NCBI RefSeq assembly: GCF_001434535.1
Contig: NZ_AYYW01000003.1
Coordinates: forward strand, 1 to 64,000
Reading direction: 5' to 3'
DNA: 64,000 nucleotides
DNA from: Ligilactobacillus animalis KCTC 3501 = DSM 20602
Lineage (GTDB): Bacteria; Bacillota; Bacilli; Lactobacillales; Lactobacillaceae
The position numbers and the translations under genes are program-made. The notes beneath the pieces were generated by a model. The model was not told the origin of the DNA and did no database searches. It saw only the letters and a program-made list of their open reading frames with translations. Below, one piece after another: positions 57,692 through 64,000 of this stretch. How positions within the stretch are numbered: the first letter of the stretch is position 1; every line of letters begins with the position of its first letter.

Positions 57692-58666
57692 TTATTTTTC
57701 TTCGGGATACACTAGACTCCAATCTCTTCTAAGCTCGGTCATGATCTCCATCACATCGGTCGAATAATCTAAGTGCATCACATTTTGACCCCCAGAAACG
57801 GCTTGTTCCATATCAGTCACCTCATAGAACAAGGCATCTGCAGTTGCTCCACTTTCAATCACCTCTTGGCCACCATCAGCGGTATAAGTGATCGTTGCTT
57901 TTTGGCCCCGCGGATACTCATAGATCTCGATATATCCCTTATCAAAAGCGACCATCCCGCGTTTTGGTTGCTTAGCGTGCAACGTCAAAGCCAGTGTCGC
58001 CATTTCACCCGCTTCATTTTGCAATAAGATACCCGCTTGCTCGTCGACACCGCTGGGAGCTAATTTGACTTGGGATGCAACTTTATCGGGTTTTTGCGAC
58101 ATGAACCAGCGCGCAAAGGACAAAGCGTAGACCCCGATATCTAACAAAGCTCCTCCTGCCAACTCTGGGTTAAAGAAGCGATTGGTCATATCATAGTCTT
58201 TGTAGCTCCCAAAGTTCAACTGTAGCATGCGCAATTCACCCAAACGACCGCTTGCGATCACTTCGGCTAATTCTTTATAGATCGGCATATGGTACAACGT
58301 CATCGCTTCAGCCAAGATCACATTATTTTTTTCTGCCAGTTGCTTAGCTTCTGTCAGTTCAGCTGCATTCAATGTGATCGATTTTTCACAGAGCACATGT
58401 TTGCCCGCAGCTAAAGCTTGACGTAAATATTTGATGTGAGTGTTGTGTGGGGTCGAAATATAGATGATATCGACTTCAGGATCACTGAAGATGTCTTCGA
58501 TCTGATCATAGACCTTAGTGACCCCATATTTTTTGGCAAAATCAACTGCCTTACTGTGTGTTCGATTAGCCACACCATATAAAGTACGCCCGTGAGCTGC
58601 CATGGCTTGTGCTAATTCATTTGCGATCACACCACAGCCTAAAGTTGCCCAATTATAATTTTTCAA
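57692..58666 (-). CDS. Gfo/Idh/MocA-family NAD(P)-dependent oxidoreductase
   Basis: 324-residue dehydrogenase with a Rossmann N-terminus (ATLGCGVIANELAQAM, about 7-22), the catalytic-region motif VLCEKS (about 92-97, with the conserved lysine) and the C-terminal domain opening GGALLDIGVYAL (about 170-181). The substrate is probably a sugar, inositol or diol and cannot be fixed. Starts at TTG 58666, about eight bases after GGAGGGA. Single-gene unit downstream of the divergent pnuC. Confidence 0.8.
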   Translation of the reverse strand: MKNYNWATLGCGVIANELAQAMAAHGRTLYGVANRTHSKAVDFAKKYGVTKVYDQIEDIFSDPEVDIIYISTPHNTHIKYLRQALAAGKHVLCEKSITLNAAELTEAKQLAEKNNVILAEAMTLYHMPIYKELAEVIASGRLGELRMLQLNFGSYKDYDMTNRFFNPELAGGALLDIGVYALSFARWFMSQKPDKVASQVKLAPSGVDEQAGILLQNEAGEMATLALTLHAKQPKRGMVAFDKGYIEIYEYPRGQKATITYTADGGQEVIESGATADALFYEVTDMEQAVSGGQNVMHLDYSTDVMEIMTELRRDWSLVYPEEK

Positions 58667-58784
58667 AAAAATCCCTCCAGACTAATATTGCTACCTCGAT
58701 CTTAGCAAAAACTTTCCCCAAAGACAAAGAACGTGAATTATCAATGTGATTGTTTTATCATATTCTTAAAGGAAGGTGATCACT

Positions 58785-59495
58785 ATGACAAACACTTGGC
58801 TTTATAAGCAATTATTTACCAATTGGAAGAAATTTGAAGTTACCTATGTCAGCATTTTGATCTTGATCCAACTAGCCGTCTTTTGGATCGTCCCCGATAG
58901 CTTGATCGGTATGATCTCGGGGGTCACAGGTACGTTATCACTGGTTTACGGGATGAAAGGACGCAAGATTGCCTTTATCTTTGGGACGATCCAGTGTCTA
59001 GCCATGACTTATATCGCTTGGATCAGTCATGCCTATGGTTCATTTGCAATGGACATCTTCTATGTCATCTCGTAACCCATCGGCTGGTTCATGTGGGGCC
59101 ACGACCAAGCAACGCATCGTTTTTCGCCTGCTAGTCGCAAAAAACTCTTTGTTGGGGCTTTTGTCGCTTGGCTCATCGGCTGGTGGATCTTAGCTTTGTT
59201 ACACGGACAACTACCGTATTTTGATTCGATCAATTTTGTCGTCAGTTTCATCGCTCAACTACTCTACATCTTGAAATACCAAGAAAACTGGTCGCTTTGG
59301 ATCGTGGTCAATCTTGCCAATATCCTCTACTGGTCGATCCTAAGCATCCAAGTCATGACCGGTGCCACTGATATCGGCTCTTTAGGTGCCTATCTCTCCC
59401 AAGTTGCCTTGCAAGCAGCCCTGCTCTTTAACTCGATCTATGCAACTAAAGTCTGGGCCAGTGGTGAAGCCGACAATGAAGGTGGAACTAAGTAA
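58785..59495 (+). pseudogene. pnuC: Nicotinamide riboside transporter PnuC with in-frame stop
   Basis: A 237-codon frame for a multi-pass PnuC transporter is broken once: at 59073-59075 a TAA replaces what is normally CAA (Gln) in the conserved YVIS-Q-PIGW(F/Y) stretch. Reading continues in frame through PIGWFMWGHDQATHRF and SPASRKKLFVGAF to the end at 59495, with four more membrane segments. ATG 58785 has AAGGAAGG. A single C-to-T change explains it. The first 96 residues alone cannot form the transporter. Confidence 0.85.
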
Positions 59496-59587
59496 GGTGA
59501 GTGATCTTTTGTTCAATATTTGCTGTTCTATAATAGGCACGCTTGCAGCTATCACAACTACTGTAGTTAAAATCCAATGATATACAA

Positions 59588-59617
59588 AATAGGGCTAACT
59601 ATCTAGTTAGCCCTATT
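59588..59617 (-). terminator. Terminator overlapping the stop of the 362-residue membrane protein gene
   Basis: A 13-bp perfect stem AATAGGGCTAACT / AGTTAGCCCTATT with a 4-base loop, followed by TTTG on the minus strand; it contains the stop codon at 59613. Confidence 0.8.
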
Positions 59618-60701
59618 CTGTATATTTCGTTGATTCTAGCTTGACGATCTCGCCATTCTGGAGCTGCAGTTCAAGCCCATTTTCAGCATAAGGAGACTCA
59701 GCTTCAAAGTGCAAACGGTAATTTCCATCCGGCAACCCAGCATAAGAAAGATATCGCAAACTATCAGTATTAAAAGCATATGGATCTTGAGTTGCGATAT
59801 CAACATAGTAGTAATATAGCCCCTCTTTGACAAATTGTGGGATATCCAAATTATAGTAACCACCCAAAGGCAATTTTTTTTGCTGATTTTTAGCGATCAC
59901 AGCCGCTACTTTTTGGAACTTAGGATCAGTTTCTTCAAAAGGATACATGCAAACTCCGATATTAGTGATCTTTTCTTTGGAAAATAGTGTTTTAAACTGC
60001 TGTTTGATCTGTTTCAATTCTGCTTTAACAGCTGGCTGTTGTTGGGCTGCACTTTCTTTTAGCGCCACTAAGCTTTCGGTAGAACGCTGATATCGACTAT
60101 CTAATTCGCCTTTTCGCAACGCTTTAGTCCCGATATCGATCTGCTCTAGCTCGGACGGTCTGAAATTTACCCACAGCTTTTTTTGATAAGTTTTTCCAGG
60201 CTCTAATTTTTCGGTATAGGTGTAACTACCATAATATCCGCTTCCAGCCTCGATCCGATCTCTACCGACTTTGGTAACCTTGATATCGCCCATAAAGCCA
60301 GCTTGGTGATATTTTTGCGTCAATTCTTTTTGTAACGGCACGATCAAGGAGTTTTCTTGGCGTAAGACCGTATATTTTCCCAGTTGGATACCACCGGCGA
60401 TGCCGACGATAAATATAATGATCCAACTTAACAGTAACTTGGCCACTTTAGTATTCCAGGTACGATAAGCCGTTTTGTCAACAGCAACCTTCTCTATTTT
60501 ACGCATTTGGATCAATAAGCCAATCAACAACCCCAGCATACAAATAACACCTAGGGGGATCAGGAATATGAGGAAAAAGATCAAGATCGGTTCTTGGGCA
60601 CATAGATACGCAAATACCGTCCCACCGATCGTATAAAGTCCCAAAAAGAGATTAACTTGGCGTAATAAATTTTTCTGGCGCCATTTTACCTCATCTTTCA
60701 C
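59613..60701 (-). CDS. Membrane protein of unknown function
   Basis: 362 residues with three predicted N-terminal membrane segments (about 17-35, 38-63, 88-107) and a large extracytoplasmic C-terminal part. The latter has GSGYYGSYTYTEKLEPG (about 152-168) and a closing domain with GLPDGNYRLHFEAESPYAENG. Starts with GTG after AAAGGAGG. I do not recognise a family; a cell-surface or sensory role is only a guess. Confidence 0.6.
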   Translation of the reverse strand: MKDEVKWRQKNLLRQVNLFLGLYTIGGTVFAYLCAQEPILIFFLIFLIPLGVICMLGLLIGLLIQMRKIEKVAVDKTAYRTWNTKVAKLLLSWIIIFIVGIAGGIQLGKYTVLRQENSLIVPLQKELTQKYHQAGFMGDIKVTKVGRDRIEAGSGYYGSYTYTEKLEPGKTYQKKLWVNFRPSELEQIDIGTKALRKGELDSRYQRSTESLVALKESAAQQQPAVKAELKQIKQQFKTLFSKEKITNIGVCMYPFEETDPKFQKVAAVIAKNQQKKLPLGGYYNLDIPQFVKEGLYYYYVDIATQDPYAFNTDSLRYLSYAGLPDGNYRLHFEAESPYAENGLELQLQNGEIVKLESTKYTE

Positions 60702-60776
60702 CGCACGCCTCCTTTTTACTCTTATTTAACCATATCTAAGACCCTTTTCCTAAAAATTGAGCTTGATCGGCTTAAA

Positions 60777-60803
60777 TAAAAAACCACCCTGAAACAGAGT
60801 GGT
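60777..60803 (-). terminator. Terminator of the deoxyribosyltransferase gene
   Basis: ACCACTCT and AGGGTGGT pair (one G-T) with a short loop, followed by TTTTTTATTT on the minus strand. Confidence 0.85.
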
Positions 60804-60813
60804 CATCATTATT

Positions 60814-61290
60814 CTAATACACTGCCCCTTCATAGAAGTTGTAGTATGGTTTATTGAAATCAAAATCAGCTAGCTCGGAGACTTTGATGACTGTATCAGC
60901 AACGCCCCAACTCATCAAGTTGATCGGCTTGCCATAATCTTCATCGGGGATCACCAACACGATGTATTTGCCTAAACCCTTGGCTAAGCCTAACTCGACC
61001 CCACAACCGATGTCTTCTTCATCCGGTAGATAAGTACATAAGAAGATATCTGAACTCTTGATCCCGACACAGTCCCCATTGAACGTTGCTGTTTGCCATT
61101 CTTTATCTTCTAGTAATTCAGGATGTTCATCCACGCGTAAACCTTTATATTGATGCGCCAAAGGAACATAACTATCCGCATCATTTATCGTCTTGTTTTT
61201 CTTGATCGCTGCCATTACTTGTTCATAGGCTGCGTTTTGCTTTGGTGTAAACCACCCAGCTGCAAAATATACTGTCTTTGTCATCCGCAT
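60814..61290 (-). CDS. ntd: Nucleoside 2-deoxyribosyltransferase
   Basis: 158-residue enzyme that exchanges bases on 2'-deoxyribonucleosides, typical of lactobacilli that salvage deoxynucleosides. YFAAGWFTP at the N-terminus, then FNGDCVGIKSSDIFLCTYLPDEEDIGCGVELGLA, here seen as separate motifs FNGD, SSD and GCGVELG, supply the catalytic Asp and Glu residues. Start at ATG 61290 (AAGGA at six bases); a second ATG two codons later is possible. Monocistronic. Confidence 0.85.
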   Translation of the reverse strand: MRMTKTVYFAAGWFTPKQNAAYEQVMAAIKKNKTINDADSYVPLAHQYKGLRVDEHPELLEDKEWQTATFNGDCVGIKSSDIFLCTYLPDEEDIGCGVELGLAKGLGKYIVLVIPDEDYGKPINLMSWGVADTVIKVSELADFDFNKPYYNFYEGAVY

Positions 61291-61357
61291 TCGCCATCCT
61301 TTTAAAAATATGCACCTTTTATTATGAACTTTCTAGCTAAATATAACAAATTGTGCA

Positions 61358-61900
61358 CTAATTTCCATAGCGTTCATACGCACATTCGACTTGGTAACCT
61401 TGCCTTTGGGCTTCTGTAAGCAACATTGGCGTCCCACCACCATGGCGTTGTAAACCACGGCAATTAGGATCTAAGTGATAGCGTCCAGGAATGCTGGCAT
61501 TAACATAGACTGTTTGAGTGTTTTGCACTGGATCTGGCGCTTGATAAGCGTAAGTCACTGGTGTTTCATCTTGTTCAGGTCGTGGATCGATCACTTCACT
61601 TGAACTCGTCGCTACACTTGGAGTTTCACTAGCTGAACTTTGGGTTGCTGTAGCCGTTTCAATGCTTGAACTACTTACATGACTAGCACTACTACTTGAG
61701 CTAGTTTCACTTGAGCTTTCAGAAGTCGAACTCATTGAACTTGTAGAACTTGAACTAGCAACTTTATGCTCACTTTTAGCTGGATATTTGTGATGAGACT
61801 GTCCTAGAGCACTCAACTCAGAGATCCCAAAAACTAATAATGCGATAAATACAAGTACTACTGTTATCCCTGCAAAAATCTTATTGTTGTTATTTTTCAC
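61358..61900 (-). CDS. Ser-rich membrane-anchored protein with Cys/His C-terminal domain
   Basis: 180 residues: one membrane anchor (about 8-30), a long Ser/Thr-rich stalk (about 48-103) and a C-terminal domain GRYHLDPNCRGLQRHGGG with a later GYQVECAYERYGN. The H...C...H...C spacing resembles Ada-like metal-binding modules found at the ends of secreted nucleases and surface proteins. The stalk is a plausible glycosylated spacer. Starts with GTG. Sixteen bases after the zinc-ribbon/DUF805 gene, so probably in one operon. Confidence 0.65.
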   Translation of the reverse strand: MKNNNNKIFAGITVVLVFIALLVFGISELSALGQSHHKYPAKSEHKVASSSSTSSMSSTSESSSETSSSSSASHVSSSSIETATATQSSASETPSVATSSSEVIDPRPEQDETPVTYAYQAPDPVQNTQTVYVNASIPGRYHLDPNCRGLQRHGGGTPMLLTEAQRQGYQVECAYERYGN

Positions 61901-61915
61901 CGTTAAACCTCATCT

Positions 61916-62641
61916 CTAATAATCGTCATCATCATCGTTACTGTTATAGTATAATTCGGTGCTTTCCATATCATCATCGGTCGTACTGTTGCTATTAGCT
62001 AGCCCCCACAGCAATGAAGTCCCAAGTAGCCCTAGACAGAGTACGATCACCGGAACTAGGCCTTTGATACCATAAACTTTTTTACCAAATTGACTTTGTT
62101 TTTCTTGGCGATAGCGATTATTTTCCATAGCGGTAGGCTGGCACATAAATACTAGTACGATAATGTTTCCGACTGGGATAAATTGCAATAAGACCCAAGC
62201 CCCATCCATGCCGATATCATGCAAACGTCGAACAGTGGCCGAAAGATTTAATAAAAATAGTGCAATAATTGCTGTGACGGCAACAAAAATAATAAAATTC
62301 ACAAGTGCTTGGGCGATCCTATATTGACCAATACCATTAAAGTATCTGAGTGCAATATTACAAGCCCAAAGTCCGATAAATACAGCCAGCGTCAACAATG
62401 CCATTCCTAGGACACCATACCAATAATCAGCCCGGCTCATACATTTACCATACCGGAAAATATCTTTTAACATCAATTTAGTTGAACTTAACAGACCCGC
62501 TACTGGTTGTGAAGTTAGTTCAATTTCTTTAACATCCTCCACCGCATCTGCTTTTTGTTCAACTGGGATCAACTCTTTGCCACACTTGATACAAAACTTA
62601 CTGTCATCGGGATTTTCTGTCCCGCACAATCTACAAAACAC
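61916..62641 (-). CDS. Zinc-ribbon DUF805 membrane protein
   Basis: 241 residues: zinc ribbon CRLCGTENPDDSKFCIKCG (C3, C6, C17, C20), then a DUF805 core with MSRADYWYGVLGMALL, VRRLHDIGMDGAWVLLQFIP and IIVLVFMCQP, about four to five membrane segments, and an acidic tail rich in Asp. Related in layout to the first protein of the zinc-ribbon operon at 50.7-51.6 kb. GTG start with a weak ribosome binding site. Confidence 0.72.
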   Translation of the reverse strand: MFCRLCGTENPDDSKFCIKCGKELIPVEQKADAVEDVKEIELTSQPVAGLLSSTKLMLKDIFRYGKCMSRADYWYGVLGMALLTLAVFIGLWACNIALRYFNGIGQYRIAQALVNFIIFVAVTAIIALFLLNLSATVRRLHDIGMDGAWVLLQFIPVGNIIVLVFMCQPTAMENNRYRQEKQSQFGKKVYGIKGLVPVIVLCLGLLGTSLLWGLANSNSTTDDDMESTELYYNSNDDDDDY

Positions 62642-62732
62642 GTTATCTTATCCTTTACAAAAAAATAATTCTATATAAGCAATACAAATAAATATCTTAT
62701 CATAAAGTTAAGTCCCTTTAAACTTTCCTAAA

Positions 62733-62768
62733 TAAAAATAGACGCCTAGTAACCACTAGACATCTATT
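62733..62768 (-). terminator. Terminator of the tandem SnoaL-like gene
   Basis: AATAGATGTCTAGT and ACTAGGCGTCTATT pair with one mismatch and a short loop, followed by TTTTATTT on the minus strand. Confidence 0.85.
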
Positions 62769-62782
62769 ACCTGCAAATATAT

Positions 62783-63541
62783 TTAAAATTTGCCTGAATT
62801 AGTTAATTCTGTTTTAGCCGGGATCGGTTCAGTGACCGCATAACGTTCAACGATTTTTCCAGCTTGTAAACGGAAAATGTCAAAAACAGCGTAAGCTCTA
62901 GAATTGATCAATGCTTGGGAATAGGCCACAACGTAATTACCATGTCCGATAACCTTAAAAATAAAATCATATTCAACGTTATTTTCTTGCAAATATTCTT
63001 GATAAGCACTACTTCCGTCGGTGATCTCATGTTGATGCGAAATAATATCATCAGCTACATATTCCGAAAATTTTTCTGTAGCATGGTTCTGCAATACTTC
63101 GACTAAAAATAAGCGGACTCGCTTTTTATTTTCTTCTGTCTTATCTAGGTCCTCAAAATCCTCGCTCCCAAAAACTTGGTCATGTTTACCGCCGTCCTTA
63201 TAAGCTTCGATCACATCCCAATGCTCCACTATTCGCTCACTTTCATCAGCACGAAAGATATCAGCTGTGACCCATTTAGCAGCACCATCATTTAGATTTT
63301 GATAAACTTGCATGAAGACATAGTTACCATCACTAAAACTTCGGACAACTTGGATATCACGCTTCGGATTACGCTTAAAAAAATCAGTAAAAAATTGAGC
63401 AAATCCTTCTTTACCGTCAGAGACACCGGTACTGTGTTGCGTATAGGTCTCCCCCATGTACTGTGTTAATACCTCTGTGATCTCTCCGTCACGAATACCA
63501 CGTAAATATAGGTTATGGGCATTTTCTAATTTTTTATCCAT
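62783..63541 (-). CDS. Tandem SnoaL/NTF2-like domain protein
   Basis: 252 residues made of two SnoaL-like cones: one about 8-125 (with YTQHSTGVSDGKEGFAQFF and IVEHWDVIEAYKDGG) and one about 140-245 (with DDIISHQHEITDGSSAYQEY and IVERYAVTEPIPAKTE). Single-domain relatives are often found as small cytoplasmic hydrolases or isomerases of unknown substrate; the duplication is less usual. ATG 63541 is used because the upstream GTG lies in the GAGGTG site. Monocistronic. Confidence 0.75.
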   Translation of the reverse strand: MDKKLENAHNLYLRGIRDGEITEVLTQYMGETYTQHSTGVSDGKEGFAQFFTDFFKRNPKRDIQVVRSFSDGNYVFMQVYQNLNDGAAKWVTADIFRADESERIVEHWDVIEAYKDGGKHDQVFGSEDFEDLDKTEENKKRVRLFLVEVLQNHATEKFSEYVADDIISHQHEITDGSSAYQEYLQENNVEYDFIFKVIGHGNYVVAYSQALINSRAYAVFDIFRLQAGKIVERYAVTEPIPAKTELTNSGKF

Positions 63542-63602
63542 AATTTTCACCTCGAGAACAATTTAACACACCATATCTATTGTGTTCAACCAAAAATCCA
63601 GT

Positions 63603-63998
63603 TCAATGGTTCCAACGCTGCCAAAAAGCCCATCCCACTGTATCCAACAACCCCAACAAAGCACCAACACCCCAAGCTAAGGCTAAGCCAAAGTGATCCG
63701 CTAAAAATCCATTCAAGGCTAGAGCTACTGTCGTCACCAATGCTTCTAAAGTATTATTGCCCGACACCCAAGTCGTTCGGAGATCATCGGTTATCTTTTC
63801 ATGCAATAGCTTAGTTTGCAAGACCTCAGTCGACGCACATAGCGCTACATGCAACCACATGAAAGCTAAAGCTAGATAATAACTACTATAGATAAGGAGC
63901 CATACACTCAAACAAAGTGCGACCACATGTGCCAAGAAAAGCTGTTCGGTCTTCCAAGAAAGTTTTGCGCTCCAGTTAAAGGCAAAAGCACCCAACAT
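63603..63998 (-). CDS. Multi-pass transporter, C-terminal part (runs off the window)
   Basis: The last 131 residues of a membrane protein whose start lies beyond the right edge. Four hydrophobic segments are visible, with LAFMWLHVALCASTEVLQTK and WVSGNNTLEALVTTVALALN between them, as in major-facilitator drug efflux proteins. The stop is at 63603. Family assignment is moderate. Confidence 0.6.
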   Translation of the reverse strand: MLGAFAFNWSAKLSWKTEQLFLAHVVALCLSVWLLIYSSYYLALAFMWLHVALCASTEVLQTKLLHEKITDDLRTTWVSGNNTLEALVTTVALALNGFLADHFGLALAWGVGALLGLLDTVGWAFWQRWNH

Positions 63999-64000
63999 CC

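Overview
The window looks like a chromosomal segment of a low-GC Gram-positive bacterium of the family Lactobacillaceae. The genus cannot be fixed from sequence alone; Ligilactobacillus-like is my best guess. The evidence is the S10/spc/alpha ribosomal cluster, the lactobacillus-style ctsR-clpC pair without mcsA/mcsB, a CtsR operator of the Firmicutes type, a zinc-type S14, strong AGGAGG ribosome binding sites with frequent GTG/TTG starts, and an rpoB leader and an rplQ 3' region that fit RNA motifs described in Lactobacillales.

Layout. 1-14.4 kb (minus strand): the ribosomal protein cluster from rpsJ down to secY, closed by a strong terminator, then a separately promoted adk-infA-rpmJ-rpsM-rpsK-rpoA-rplQ unit with a structured RNA in its 3' region. 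14.7-16.3 kb (plus): nicotinamidase pncA and a patatin-like lipase. 16.3-19.5 kb (minus): rpsL-rpsG-fusA. 19.8-21.5 kb (plus): prepilin peptidase comC and a nucleoside hydrolase. 21.5-28.9 kb (minus): rpoB-rpoC with a long attenuator leader. 29-53.9 kb: an accessory block between rpoB and clpC, which are usually neighbours in lactobacilli. 54-57 kb: clpC-ctsR with a CtsR box. 57-64 kb: a lipoprotein, tRNA-Pro, an oxidoreductase, a broken pnuC, a deoxyribosyltransferase and membrane or zinc-ribbon proteins, ending in a transporter cut by the window edge.

The accessory block is the interesting part. It holds a compact cluster (36.3-46.4 kb) of two GTPases (one large dynamin-like), two paralogous proteins with a shared His/Asp motif, two proteins with Gly/Ala-rich hydrophobic cores, a TerB-like protein and several tiny proteins. 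Three transcription units here begin with the same palindrome-plus-minus-10 promoter (GACA-N5-TGTC, 12 bases, GATAAT), so they look like one regulon. I read it as an uncharacterised envelope-stress or defence system. Around it lie TelA, a DUF697 protein, a MORN-OatA pair, two Mor-like regulators and a five-gene operon of zinc-ribbon membrane proteins.

The accessory and flanking DNA also carries many damaged genes: a toxSAS toxin with two compensating frameshifts beside an intact Panacea antitoxin, a frameshifted tetR fused to a truncated telA, a frameshifted lsa-type ABC-F gene behind an intact antibiotic-type attenuator, a VOC gene missing its 5' end, a pnuC with an in-frame stop, and a lipoprotein gene without a normal start codon.
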